64,000 bases of DNA from Rhodoligotrophos appendicifer (GCF_007474605.1 NZ_VHKL01000006.1:248001-312000), one strand, 5' to 3'. Counted from the stretch's first letter, positions 45,048 through 54,594 are shown. Notes: generated from the sequence alone by a model not told the origin. A program made the numbers and translations.

Positions 45048-45905
45048 ATGAACGTCGCAGCGCCCCAATCGGCAGTGGCCCGTCGTCTTTACCAGGCCTA
45101 TATGGTGGCCTTCTTCGTCTATCTCGCAGCACCCCTGATCGTCGCGGGCCTGTTTGCCTTCAACGACTCCCTGTTTCCCTCGATGCCCTGGCGCGGCTGG
45201 ACCCTGGACTGGTTCTTCAACGACACAGAGCCCATGCTCGGCCTCTTTCACGACCGCAGACTGCTGGCGTCCATATGGACCTCGGTCAAAGTGGGCGTGG
45301 TCGTTTCGCTGCTCTCCGCGCTGGTTGGCACCTGCAACGCGTTCCTGTTCGAACGTCATGATTTTCCCGGAAAACGATACCTCTATATCCTGATGATCGT
45401 GCCGCTCGTCATCCCCGGGGTGATCATGGGCATCGCCATCCTCGTCTTTGCGAGCCTGATCGCCAATGGCGTCGAGGACGGGCTGGGCTTCGACCTCGGC
45501 ATGCTGCGCCCCGGACTTCCCTTGGTGATCCTGGGTCAGTTCTCTTTTCTCACAACCATCACCTCCCTCATCATCGCCGCGCGGCTGAAGAAATTCGATA
45601 TCGCCCTGGAAGAGGCAGCTCTCAATCTGGGTGCCAGCCGTCCGCGCGTGCTGCGGACGATCACATTGCCCTATTTGGCACCGGCGATCGTCTCGGCATT
45701 CATCGTCGCCTTTCTCGTCTCCTTTGAAAACTTCAACACGACCCTGATGCTCGTTGGCTCGGAAGCGCCTTTGACGATCACCATGTATGACCGCATGGCC
45801 AAAGTCGGCTCGACGCCGGTCCTCAATGCCGTGTCCTTCGTCTTGATGGTGGGGTCGGCTCTTCTCGCGCTGCTGAGCGTCTTCGTGCAGCGTCGCGGCG
45901 ATTGA
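45048..45905 (+). CDS. Polyamine-type ABC transporter, permease (PotC-like)
   Basis: 285 aa with about six helices and an EAA loop LEEAALNLGASRPRVLRTITLPYL. ATG 45048 is chosen; the longer frame runs antisense-like through the PotB gene. It ends the four-gene transporter. A small GGGCG-AGG-CGCCC hairpin (45911-45923) follows and may end transcription. Confidence 0.93.
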   Translation: MNVAAPQSAVARRLYQAYMVAFFVYLAAPLIVAGLFAFNDSLFPSMPWRGWTLDWFFNDTEPMLGLFHDRRLLASIWTSVKVGVVVSLLSALVGTCNAFLFERHDFPGKRYLYILMIVPLVIPGVIMGIAILVFASLIANGVEDGLGFDLGMLRPGLPLVILGQFSFLTTITSLIIAARLKKFDIALEEAALNLGASRPRVLRTITLPYLAPAIVSAFIVAFLVSFENFNTTLMLVGSEAPLTITMYDRMAKVGSTPVLNAVSFVLMVGSALLALLSVFVQRRGD

Positions 45906-46067
45906 GCGCTGGGCGAGGCGCCCTCTGAAATGTGCCAGCTTCGCTTTTTTTCCCGCGTCACCTTCGGAGTCCCTGGACCGGCCCGCCAGCTGTGATACGA
46001 CCTATCAGTTCGCGGAAGTTGCACGATGCACGGTCGTTCTCTCGGCTGCATATGTTCAGGGGTTAAC

Positions 46068-49000
46068 ATGCTCGGATGTTTGGACGCTGCCGGCCGATCC
46101 GGATCGCATCGCGGCCGGAACTCTCTGGTCGCAGCCCTGTTGGGGATTGTGGTCGTCCTTGTCCTTAGCTCTCCTGCAAGTCAGGCTCAGGGTGCCGGCA
46201 GCCCCACCGGGACCATGCGGTCCGAGTTCCGCGAGCCGGTCACCCTGATCAGCAGGGACGGCGTGCTGGAGGTCCGACTGACGGCGCGTCAGGGCGAAGC
46301 CGCCCTGGACACGGTCGCCGGTCCCGTGAAGAATTTCCTGCTCTTCAGCTATGAACTCATCCGCGGCACCGCCTCGAATGGCCAGACGTCGGGCGAGAAC
46401 CTTTACCCGGCGCCGACGCTCCAGGTCTTTCCCGGTGAAAAGCTCATCGTCCATTTGGAGAACGGCCTCAGCGATCTGGCTATCCGGGATTTCTACAGCC
46501 CTCAATACACGGCAACCGGCCAGGACGTTCCGCTCTATCCCATTCAGCTGACATCTGCGCCGCTGAACCTCCATGTTCATGGCCTCCATGTCAGCCCCAA
46601 GGGCAACTCCGACAATGTCATGATCCACATGCCCGCCGGCACGGCGAATACATACACCTATGACGTGCCCAAGAGCATGCCCCAGGGCGTTTACTGGTAT
46701 CACAGCCATCTCCACGGCCTCACGGCGGCGCAGGTCTATCTTGGTCTCGTCGGCATGCTTGCCATCGGTCGCACCGATGGCGGCCTGCCCATTGTGACCG
46801 AAAACAAGATCCCCATCCGCAACATGCTGCTGCAATACAACTACGTCTTCGACCGCGAGGGCGGACAGGAGGATCTCAACAATCCCTATTGGCCGCAATA
46901 TGTCAGCACTCTCGTCCCGCCCGAGAAGGACGAGCTTGCAAGCGGCACCTATCGGCCTTTGATGACGCCGATCAACTTCGACAATGCCAAGCCCGGGGCG
47001 AAATTCATCACGAACTGGTATGCCGGGCCGCTGTCGATCCGCAATTTCCGGGGCCGGATGCAGTTCATCCCCAGCAACCTCGTCCGCTTCACGTCGTTCA
47101 GCGACGACCGGAGCGAGGATGTCCCCGACCGGCCTTCGCTCCCGGACGAGCAGCGCGATGTCCAATTCACCGTGAACGGGCAGTTCCAGCCGGCGATCAA
47201 GAGCAAGGCCGGCCAGACCGAGATCTGGGTGCTCGCGAATGTGAGCGACATCGCCTATATGAACGTCCAGCTCACGGAGACCGCCACGGGCAACCACCCC
47301 AAGATCGCCATCGTGGGCCAGGACGGCAATCCCTATGGCGCCGTTCACACTCCCCCGACCGATAACGGCACCCGCCTCGTCATCCCACCGGCCAGCCGCT
47401 TCGCCATCGCGGTGACGATTCCCGCCGAAGGCGATCTCGTCCTCGAAATTCCCTCCCGCGGCGACGGCGCCAAGACGATCGCCTTGCCGGGTATCGCCTA
47501 CACCAATAACGGCACCGAGAACCCACCCGCCGTCCTCGGCAGTGTCAGCACGCTGCCTGATGTCATCAGCTATGATGACGGCTTCTTCCTGTTCCCGACC
47601 CAGGTCTTGGCGCGTGCCACATCCACCGGAGAGAAGGGCGTGACCACGCCTTTCGTGGAGGGCCAGCCGCTGAACGCCTATACCTCCTTCGTCGAGCTGT
47701 CCGGCGCGGCGCCGGACGTCAAGCGCGAGATCAAGATCGGTGGCGGCTTTCTCAATAACATGGCGAGCCAGGCCGATCCGAAATCCTTCGTCTATGCCTT
47801 TGACGGCGGCGCTTTTCCCAACGTGCCCCTGGTTCAGCCGCGCCTGAACTCGGTGGAGGAATGGACCTTCGTCAACTTCAACAATGACGAGCATCCGATC
47901 CACGTCCATGTGAATGATTTCCAGGTGACCGAATATTTCGATCCCACCACCGGTCTGAGAACCGGCCCGGACAAGTTTGGCGTCGACAATGCGAACGTCC
48001 CCGCACCGACCATGCATTCCGACGAATTCGTGGTTCAGCCCGGCCGTCTCAGCATGCGCACCCGCTTCGATGACTATGACGGCCTCTATGTCATGCACTG
48101 TCATCGCCTGAACCACGAAGACAACGGCCTCATGGCCCTGATCAACGTGATCCCGGAAATCTCCGCCTATGCGGTGGCGGTCCCCGGCGCGGCCGGCAAG
48201 CCTGCCGAAGTGCGAGTCTATGATGGCAATGGCGACAGGCTGCTCGCCACAATCGTGCCCTTCCCCGGCTTCGAAGGCAGTGTGAGCGTCGCCATGGGTG
48301 ACGCGGATGACGACAGTGTCCTCGACTTGGTCGTTGGCACGGGCGCCGGCCGCACCTCCGAGGTCGTCGCCTTTTCCGGCAAGTCGGCGTTCACGGACGA
48401 GATCCTGCGCTTCCAACCCTTCGCCGCCGACGCCCGGGGCGGCATCAGTGTCGCAGTGAGCTCGATCGATGGCGGGACCGGCGACAACATCATCGTGGGC
48501 TCGGGGCCGGGCATGGCCAGCGAGGTCCGCGTCTATGGCGGCAAGCAGGCCTCCGGCGCGGCACCGGACCTCTTCTCGTCATTTGCGCCCTATGAAGGGG
48601 ACACGTCAGGCGTGACCCTGGCGACCGGATTTGTGGATTTCTCCACCGGCCGCAACAGCATCGTCACCGCGCCCGGTGCCGGCACCGAGACCGAGGTGAA
48701 GGTTTTCGCCTTCCCGCTGCTGACGCCGCTCGCAAAGAGTGGCCATGGCATGGCCCATGGCGGCAGGGTGAATGAGCCGATCGAGACCTCGAGTTTCAAG
48801 CCTTATGGTCAGGAATACAAGGACGGCGTCTCCCTGGCCACCGGTTGGCTCGCCGGGGTCTTCGGCGGGGCGAAGCGGATCATCGTCGGGCAGCTTGGGG
48901 GCCGAGGAACGGTCAAGATCTTCTCCAGCGGATCGGCGCTTGACGGGGGACCGTCGATGTATCTGCACAATCCCAATGAGCACGGCCATGGTGCTGGCTT

Positions 49001-49238
49001 CCGCGAGATCGCCAGCTTCGAGCCCTTCGGCGGCGCGCCCGGCAGTCATGTGGCGGCCACGAGCACCGTCTATGGTGCCAACCTGCTGGTGAGCGGCGGA
49101 GCCGCGTCTGGCGCCGGCACCATCGTGAAGTATGACTTTGCAAGGCCCGCTCCCGAGGCGACCACGCTGGAACCTGTTCGCATCGGCGAGGTGGCTGCGA
49201 CTAAACTCACGCAGCCGGCGGTTCTGGCCGGCAACTGA
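46068..49238 (+). CDS. Multicopper oxidase fused to C-terminal FG-GAP-like repeats
   Basis: 1056 aa, putatively exported (signal segment ending SSPASQAQ). Copper motifs are complete: HVHG (169-172), HSHLHG (212-217), HPIHVHV (609-615) and HCHRLNHE (677-684), giving type 1, 2 and 3 sites. From about 720 to 1035 five related blocks follow (for example SVSVAMGDADDDSVLDLVVGTGAG, SFEPFGGAPGSHVAA), resembling FG-GAP/integrin-type beta-propeller repeats. The start is uncertain: ATG 46068 with AGGGG upstream, or ATG 46026. Substrate unknown; metal, phenol or bilirubin-type oxidation are options. Confidence 0.9.
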   Translation: MLGCLDAAGRSGSHRGRNSLVAALLGIVVVLVLSSPASQAQGAGSPTGTMRSEFREPVTLISRDGVLEVRLTARQGEAALDTVAGPVKNFLLFSYELIRGTASNGQTSGENLYPAPTLQVFPGEKLIVHLENGLSDLAIRDFYSPQYTATGQDVPLYPIQLTSAPLNLHVHGLHVSPKGNSDNVMIHMPAGTANTYTYDVPKSMPQGVYWYHSHLHGLTAAQVYLGLVGMLAIGRTDGGLPIVTENKIPIRNMLLQYNYVFDREGGQEDLNNPYWPQYVSTLVPPEKDELASGTYRPLMTPINFDNAKPGAKFITNWYAGPLSIRNFRGRMQFIPSNLVRFTSFSDDRSEDVPDRPSLPDEQRDVQFTVNGQFQPAIKSKAGQTEIWVLANVSDIAYMNVQLTETATGNHPKIAIVGQDGNPYGAVHTPPTDNGTRLVIPPASRFAIAVTIPAEGDLVLEIPSRGDGAKTIALPGIAYTNNGTENPPAVLGSVSTLPDVISYDDGFFLFPTQVLARATSTGEKGVTTPFVEGQPLNAYTSFVELSGAAPDVKREIKIGGGFLNNMASQADPKSFVYAFDGGAFPNVPLVQPRLNSVEEWTFVNFNNDEHPIHVHVNDFQVTEYFDPTTGLRTGPDKFGVDNANVPAPTMHSDEFVVQPGRLSMRTRFDDYDGLYVMHCHRLNHEDNGLMALINVIPEISAYAVAVPGAAGKPAEVRVYDGNGDRLLATIVPFPGFEGSVSVAMGDADDDSVLDLVVGTGAGRTSEVVAFSGKSAFTDEILRFQPFAADARGGISVAVSSIDGGTGDNIIVGSGPGMASEVRVYGGKQASGAAPDLFSSFAPYEGDTSGVTLATGFVDFSTGRNSIVTAPGAGTETEVKVFAFPLLTPLAKSGHGMAHGGRVNEPIETSSFKPYGQEYKDGVSLATGWLAGVFGGAKRIIVGQLGGRGTVKIFSSGSALDGGPSMYLHNPNEHGHGAGFREIASFEPFGGAPGSHVAATSTVYGANLLVSGGAASGAGTIVKYDFARPAPEATTLEPVRIGEVAATKLTQPAVLAGN

Positions 49239-50446
49239 GAACTCCCCTGACCGACCGCACGCCCATAGCGCGATTCCTGCTGGCGGTTGCCTTCATTCTC
49301 GGCGCCTTCAGCCTGAGGACGCATTTCACGAGCATTTCGGTGCTCCTGCCAGAGATCAACCGCGACACGGGCCTCTCCAGTACCGCCGCCGCCTATCTCA
49401 CGACGCTGCCGGTCCTCTGCCTCGGCCTTTTCGCACCTCTTGCGGCACGATCCTCCGACCGTTTTGGCATGGACCGGACCCTGCTTGCCAGCCTGGTGCT
49501 GTTGACCATTGCCCTTGCCGCGCGAGGCACCGGCGAGGCGGCCATCCTCTTTGCCGCATCGATTCTCGCCGGCGCCTGCATCGCCATCGGCAATGTCCTG
49601 CTGCCGGCGCTGGTAAAGCGCGACTTCTCCGACCACGTCGCCCTCATGACCAGCCTCTATACCATGGCGATCACCGGCGGGGCCGCGGTGGCCGCCGGTG
49701 TCACCGTCCCCCTCGCGGCCGGTCTCGGCGGGAATTGGCATCTGGCTCTGGCGCTGTGGTTCATCCCTGCCCTTCTCGCCGTCATCGTCGCTTCGCCCCT
49801 GGCGCGCGGCCGCGATCGCGTCACCACACGCCGGCCCGCTCTCGGTCACTTGTGGAAGAGCGCCCTGGCCTGGCAGGTCACCACCTTCATGGGCCTCCAA
49901 TCGGGTTTGGCATTCGCGGTCCTCGGCTGGCTTTCCCCCATTCTGCGCGAACGGGGGCTGGACGGCGTCCGCTCGGGCTATGTCCTGAGCGCTCTTGTCG
50001 TCGCCCAGGTCGTAAGCTGCCTTCTCGTCCCGCAAATTGCGGTGCGCGGCCGCGACCAGAGAGCCCTCAATGTTGCCCTCGCCGTCACCGCGGTCATCGC
50101 CCTTCTGGGCCTGCTCTTCGCCCCCCTGGCGTGGATCTGGCCCCTTGCCATCATTCAGGGTCTCGCCCAGGGGGGCCTTCTCTCGGTTTCCCTGACCATG
50201 ATCGTGCTGCGCTCGCGCACGCCGCAAGTTGCCGCCCATCTCTCCGGCATGGCTCAGTTCGTGGGCTACATGATCGCGGCACTCGCGCCTTGGCTGATCG
50301 GCCTGCTGCATGACTGGACCGGCAACTTTGAAGCCTCAGGCGCGCTGTTCGTGGCCATTTGTACCGGACTGGTGATCAGCGGACTGGGCGCGGGCCGAAG
50401 ACTTCAGCTCGGAGATGCCGCAAGACCTGCGAGTGCGTTGAACTAA
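49235..50446 (+). CDS. MFS transporter, CynX/NimT-like, with non-canonical start
   Basis: About 403 aa if translation begins at CTG 49235. The first helix (ARFLLAVAFILGAFSLRTHF) is coded by codons upstream of the first canonical start (GTG 49340), yet between the in-frame stop at 49202 and 49340 there is no ATG, GTG or TTG. CTG 49235 overlaps the multicopper oxidase stop as CTGA, in the position of a usual ATGA junction. CTG 49247 is the alternative. A start at 49340 would delete TM1. Family members export or import cyanate, nitroimidazole or small acids; substrate unknown. Confidence 0.8.
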   Translation: MRTPLTDRTPIARFLLAVAFILGAFSLRTHFTSISVLLPEINRDTGLSSTAAAYLTTLPVLCLGLFAPLAARSSDRFGMDRTLLASLVLLTIALAARGTGEAAILFAASILAGACIAIGNVLLPALVKRDFSDHVALMTSLYTMAITGGAAVAAGVTVPLAAGLGGNWHLALALWFIPALLAVIVASPLARGRDRVTTRRPALGHLWKSALAWQVTTFMGLQSGLAFAVLGWLSPILRERGLDGVRSGYVLSALVVAQVVSCLLVPQIAVRGRDQRALNVALAVTAVIALLGLLFAPLAWIWPLAIIQGLAQGGLLSVSLTMIVLRSRTPQVAAHLSGMAQFVGYMIAALAPWLIGLLHDWTGNFEASGALFVAICTGLVISGLGAGRRLQLGDAARPASALN

Positions 50447-50494
50447 GCCGGCAAGCGTGCTGGAGGAACTCAGGCTCCTCCAATCAGACCCAGA

Positions 50495-51934
50495 TCAGGC
50501 TCGATCATGTCCGATGATTGCCTTCACCTCGTGAAACTCCTCGAAGCCGAAGACACCGGCCTCGCGACCATTGCCGGATCGCTTGTAGCCCCCGAAGGGC
50601 GCAGTGACGTCCTGGGGCGCCGTCAGGATGGAGTTGAGGTAGATCCGTCCCGCCCGCAGCCTGTGCGCCACCGCCCGCTCCTCTTCTACGCTGCCGCCCC
50701 AGACATAGCCCGACAGCCCGTAGATGGTGTCGTTGGCGATCTCGACAGCCTCGTCGACATCGCTGTAGCTGGTCATCACCAGGACCGGTCCGAAAATCTC
50801 CTCGCGGGCAATGGTCATCTCCGGCGTGACATCGGCAAAGATCGTCGGGCGGACATAATAGCCACTGTCCAGTCCCTCCGGCCGGTCGGGTCCGCCGGTG
50901 ACGAGGGTTGCGCCCTCCTGAATTCCGATTCGGATGTAGTTCTGCACCCGGATGAACTGGTTTTCGCTGACGACCGGCCCGATCCGGGACTCGTCCGAAC
51001 GGGGGTCGCCCACGGTGACGCTCTCGGCGGCCCGTTTGGCGATCGCGACGGCTTCGTCACGCTTGTCCTTGTGGACGAGCATGCGGGTGGGCGCCTGACA
51101 CGATTGCCCTGAATTCATGAAGGCGCGGATCACGCCGGCCGGCACAGCTTGCGCCAGGTCGGCTCCGGGAAGCAGGATATTCGCCCCCTTGCCCCCCAGT
51201 TCCTGACAGACCCGCTTCACGGTGTTCGCCGCCGATTGCGCGACTTTGATGCCCGCAACAGTCGATCCGGTGAAGGACACCATGTCGATGCCCGGATGTG
51301 CGGAAATGGCCTCGCCGACGCCGGGTCCATCGCCATTGATCAGGTTGAAGACGCCTTTCGGAAGGCCGGCATCCCGCAGCACCTCAGCGAACAGGACAGC
51401 GCTCAGCGGCGCCATTTCGCTGGGTTTGCACACGCTGGTGCAGCCGGCGGCGATGGCCGGCGCCAATTTGGCCGCGATCTGGTTGATCGGCCAGTTCCAG
51501 GGGGTGATGAAGCCGCACACGCCGATGGGTTCGCGCACGATCTTCGTGGTCCCCATCATGGACTCGAACTTGAAGTCCGACAGCACCTTAATCTGTTCGC
51601 GGAAGTGGTTCATCGAGGTCTCGACCTGGACCACTTTGGCGAACCAGAGCGGTGAGCCCATCTCGATCATGATGGCATGCGCCAGTTCGTCGTAGCGCCG
51701 GCCCATTTCGTCCACGATGCGCTGCAGCAGAGCGAGCCTGTCCTCGCGACTGGCCGCCGAAAAGGCCGGAAACGCGCGCCGTGCTGCGGCGACAGCCTTG
51801 TCCACATCGGCAGCGCTCCCGAGGCTGATCTGCTCGGCGACCTGTTCGTTGGCCGGGTTCACGACATCGAAGAGTCGGGGCTCGACGGGGGCCACCCACT
51901 CGCCGTCAATGAAGAACTTGGTGAAATCGGTCAT
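50495..51934 (-). CDS. NAD(P)-dependent aldehyde dehydrogenase
   Basis: 479 aa. Family motifs: FITPWNWPINQIAAKLAPAI, cofactor loop FTGSTVAGI, catalytic Glu in CQELGGKGANILLPG, and catalytic Cys in SGQSCQAPTRM. Oxidises an aldehyde to an acid. No gene partner on the same strand identifies the substrate; it could finish oxidation of the aldehyde made by the GMC or DAO-type enzymes of the MocR locus (weak inference). Confidence 0.93.
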   Translation of the reverse strand: MTDFTKFFIDGEWVAPVEPRLFDVVNPANEQVAEQISLGSAADVDKAVAAARRAFPAFSAASREDRLALLQRIVDEMGRRYDELAHAIMIEMGSPLWFAKVVQVETSMNHFREQIKVLSDFKFESMMGTTKIVREPIGVCGFITPWNWPINQIAAKLAPAIAAGCTSVCKPSEMAPLSAVLFAEVLRDAGLPKGVFNLINGDGPGVGEAISAHPGIDMVSFTGSTVAGIKVAQSAANTVKRVCQELGGKGANILLPGADLAQAVPAGVIRAFMNSGQSCQAPTRMLVHKDKRDEAVAIAKRAAESVTVGDPRSDESRIGPVVSENQFIRVQNYIRIGIQEGATLVTGGPDRPEGLDSGYYVRPTIFADVTPEMTIAREEIFGPVLVMTSYSDVDEAVEIANDTIYGLSGYVWGGSVEEERAVAHRLRAGRIYLNSILTAPQDVTAPFGGYKRSGNGREAGVFGFEEFHEVKAIIGHDRA

Positions 51935-52150
51935 CGGTACCCCAACTTGGCTGCCTGAGCTCGGACTGTCATTTTGTCTGACAATATAGGAATATCAAGT
52001 TTCCCTTGTCGACTCCAATGCGCAGTTAAGTGCAGAGCCCTTCCCGCCCCGCCAACCTCATGGCCGAACAACAGAATGCCTTCACTTGAAGGCGGCACAT
52101 GTCCGATCCGACATCACTTCACACCGAAATCTGTGCTCGCCAGCCGGCCG

Positions 52151-52390
52151 TTACGATTGTGAGTCGGAGCGATTTCCCTTGCCCAGATCGGTCTTTGCCC
52201 GGTGATCCTTGTCAAGCTTCTCCAGGCTTTCGATCACGCCGTCGGTGTCCAACTTCACGTCCGGCACGGCCTGCCGTTGATTATGGACGTTGCTTTGGTC
52301 GTTTCCTTGCAGGCTGTTCCGGCCCATCCGCTCGTTTGCAATGTCGGTCTCGCCGAGTTGTCCCGGCTTCTTGTCGTGAGGGTTAGCCAT
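52151..52390 (-). CDS. Small hydrophilic stress-type protein
   Basis: 79 aa, no known domain. Highly hydrophilic and probably disordered, beginning MANPHDKKPGQLGETDIAN and rich in Asp, Lys, Gln and Asn. An SD (AAGGAGAG) lies 6 bases before ATG 52390 (52393 is an alternative). A good GGAAC-N17-GTT promoter precedes it, so general-stress control is likely by inference. Confidence 0.72.
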   Translation of the reverse strand: MANPHDKKPGQLGETDIANERMGRNSLQGNDQSNVHNQRQAVPDVKLDTDGVIESLEKLDKDHRAKTDLGKGNRSDSQS

Positions 52391-52418
52391 CATTCTCTCC
52401 TTCATCCGTTGAAAACCC

Positions 52419-52443
52419 AACGAAGGGCTGCGGCGTCGGTTCC
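52419..52443 (-). promoter_or_regulatory. Candidate EcfG-type (general stress) promoter
   Basis: Minus strand GGAAC (52443-52439), N17, GTT (52421-52419). The -10 element is 29 bases before the start codon, nearly the same as for the PRC-barrel gene (31 bases). Confidence 0.6.
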
Positions 52444-52669
52444 AACGGTAAACAGGAGGAAAGCCAGCTCAGATGATGCGAATGCCTTCCGCCGCGAGAC
52501 CAGCTCCGATCCTGCGGGTCGAGATTTCGAATGGCGAAAAACAGGGGGAGTACGCCTCCGCGACCCGCGTGCCGGCCCTCGTTTCATTGGGCAGGCCCCG
52601 TGGATCCCTCGACGACCCTGACATGAGAAAAGTTCCAGCAGTCGGCAACGACGGGCATATCGGGCACCG

Positions 52670-53165
52670 ATGACCAAGGTCAAAGGCTCGAACACCATGC
52701 CTGATCCGGCTTTCGCCATTACCACCGAGGAGCAGCTCCGAGCGCTCTATTCAGAGCCGAGCCCCCGCGTGCGCAAATAAGCTCATCGATCACGTTGATC
52801 ATTATTGCCGGCTGCTGATCGAACGATCGCCCTTTCTGGTGATGGCGACTCGCGGCTCCTGAGGGCCTCGATTGCTCACCTAAGGGGGATGAGCCGGGTT
52901 TTGTTCGCGTTGTCGACGACAAGACCCTGATGATAGCCGACCGTCCGCGGAACAACCGCGTCGACGGCTTGCGCAATCTCCTGCACGATCCGAACGTGGG
53001 GCTGATCTTCCTTATTCCAGGCATGCGCGAGACCCTGCGCATCAACGGTTATGCCTCGATCACGGCCGATCCGGCCCTTCTTGCCGACATGGCGAAGGAT
53101 GGGGCTCCGGCGAAGGCGATTAGGGTGGTGCATGTCGAAGGACGATACCCGCTAGCCGATCTGCG
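52670..53165 (+). pseudogene. Frameshifted PPOX (pyridoxamine-phosphate-oxidase-fold) gene remnant
   Basis: Three reading frames join into one flavin-binding family sequence. Segment 1 is TTEEQLRALYSEPSPRV, ended by TAA at 52778. Segment 2 (frame +1, from 52779) is LIDHVDHYCRLLIERSPFLVMATRG, ended by TGA at 52860. Segment 3 (again +1, from 52864) is GLDCSPKGDEPGFVRVVDDKTLM and ...LRNLLHDPNVGLIFLIPGM. The order and motifs match the MSMEG_1061-type PPOX group. Two frameshifts make it inactive unless they are assembly errors. The 3' end runs without a stop into fhuF-like sequence. Confidence 0.8.
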
Positions 53166-53712
53166 CAGCGTCGCATCTTTGTGGTCTCAGTGGTACTTCC
53201 TGGCCTTGCTTGTTCCGACCGCCCTGTCGGCCATGCTTCTCGGACGCTCGCCTGACCCCGGCTTGAAGCGGCTCAGGCTCTTCCTGGATCCTCAGAACGA
53301 TCATCCTGCGGCAATCGGCTTTGATGGCGCCATACTGGGCGCGGAATGCATGGAGGACTGGCTGACGACCGTGATCGGGTCTCATCTCCAACCCTTCATT
53401 TGATCTCTGGTGGAGCAGACGGGCCTGGCCCCCCGCCTCCTCTGGCACAATGCCGGCACCTATCTCGATTGGGCCGCTAAGGCCGCGGAACGACGCTCGC
53501 CGGGAAGCGGGGATTCGCTGCTGCGGCTCCTGGCGTCTGAATCGCCTCCGGGCCAGCGCTGCAACCCCTTTTTTCGCGCCGTCTCTAGACAGCGGCACGG
53601 AGATGAGACCGTCCGCATCCGATCAGTCTGCTGCCTGCGTTATCTCGTAACCGGCGTCGAAGATTGCGGAAGTCTCTGCCCTGTCCCGCTCACCGCCAGG
53701 CGCCCCCGCTGA
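53150..53712 (+). pseudogene. fhuF: Truncated fhuF (siderophore ferric reductase) remnant with in-frame stop
   Basis: From LWSQWYFLALLVP on, the sequence matches the FhuF family: the stretch LDPQNDHPAAIGF, GLAPRLLWHNAGTYLDW, and the [2Fe-2S] cluster end CCLRYLVTGVEDCGSLC (CC-x10-C-x3-C). The N-terminal ~70 residues of FhuF are missing. TGA at 53401-53403 interrupts the same frame between LQPFI and LVEQTGLAP, most simply a CGA-to-TGA change. It is fused upstream to the broken PPOX gene. Confidence 0.82.
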
Positions 53713-53748
53713 CCTCCACCGGCGAAGCCGCGCCCTGTGGCAAGCACA

Positions 53749-54594
53749 TCACCAAAATGAGACGAGAAAGCGGGCTGAAACTAAGAGCAGGAAGAGCCCG
53801 AACGCGAGTTCGAGCCGACGTTTGGCCAATCGATGGGCAAGTCTCGCTCCGATCGGCGCGGTCACGATGCTTGCGGGAACGAGCAGCGCCACGCCGATCA
53901 GTGAAATGTAGCCTAAAGCAAAGGGAGGCTGGATCATGGCGAGCTCGGGATACTGGGCCGCCCTCGGCCACCCAGCATAGATATATCCAAGGGCACCCGG
54001 GATCGAGATAAGGATACCGAGGCCCGATGACGTCGCCACCGCCTGATGGATGGAGCGTCCATACACGGTCATGAACATGCTGGACAGCTGTCCGCCGCCG
54101 ATGCCCATCAATGCCGAGAGAATGCCGATCACGAATCCGTAAAGGCGCATCACGGCCCGGCCGGGCATTTCGCTGGCAAGTCTCCAGCTTTCCTTGCCGA
54201 ATAGAAGCCGAAAGGCCGACAGCGCGGCGACGACGGTGAAGACGCCTTTGAACACTTCTTGAGGGGCGTACCGCGCGATGATCCCGCCTGCGATGACTCC
54301 CAAGACCGCGGGAACCGCCCAAATTCTCAAGATGGAGCTGTCTACCGCCTTATGCGCGAAATGGGTGCGGAAGGATTGAATCGAGGTCGGGATGATCACC
54401 GCAAGCGAAGTTCCCACGCAGAACGGCATCCTGATGTCCTCCGGCATGCCCAGCATGCGGAAGAACTCGTAGAGAATGGGCACGACCACTGCCCCTCCTC
54501 CCACGCCGAAGACGCCAGCGAGGAGGCCGGTCAAGGCACCTGCCGCCGATAGGCAGGCGATGATCACGGCCAGCTCGATCCATGTGAAATCCAT
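53749..54594 (-). CDS. TSUP (TauE/SafE) family anion exporter
   Basis: 281 aa with about eight helices. N-terminal GLLAGVFGVGGGAVVVPIL and internal repeat GILSALMGIGGGQLSSMFM are the two family glycine motifs. Transport of sulfite, sulfoacetate or another organic anion is known for the family; the substrate here is unknown. It lies 72 bases downstream of the flavin reductase on the same strand and may be the last gene of the second ABC operon. Confidence 0.88.
   Translation of the reverse strand: MDFTWIELAVIIACLSAAGALTGLLAGVFGVGGGAVVVPILYEFFRMLGMPEDIRMPFCVGTSLAVIIPTSIQSFRTHFAHKAVDSSILRIWAVPAVLGVIAGGIIARYAPQEVFKGVFTVVAALSAFRLLFGKESWRLASEMPGRAVMRLYGFVIGILSALMGIGGGQLSSMFMTVYGRSIHQAVATSSGLGILISIPGALGYIYAGWPRAAQYPELAMIQPPFALGYISLIGVALLVPASIVTAPIGARLAHRLAKRRLELAFGLFLLLVSARFLVSFW

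Noticed and set aside
46056-48416. 786-aa open frame on the minus strand opposite the multicopper oxidase
   Set aside because: It mirrors codon-position GC bias of the real gene, has no recognisable domain, and the plus strand carries all copper motifs.
52473-52673. 66-aa plus-strand frame before the PPOX pseudogene
   Set aside because: No domain, poor SD spacing; could be decayed sequence but I cannot support a gene.
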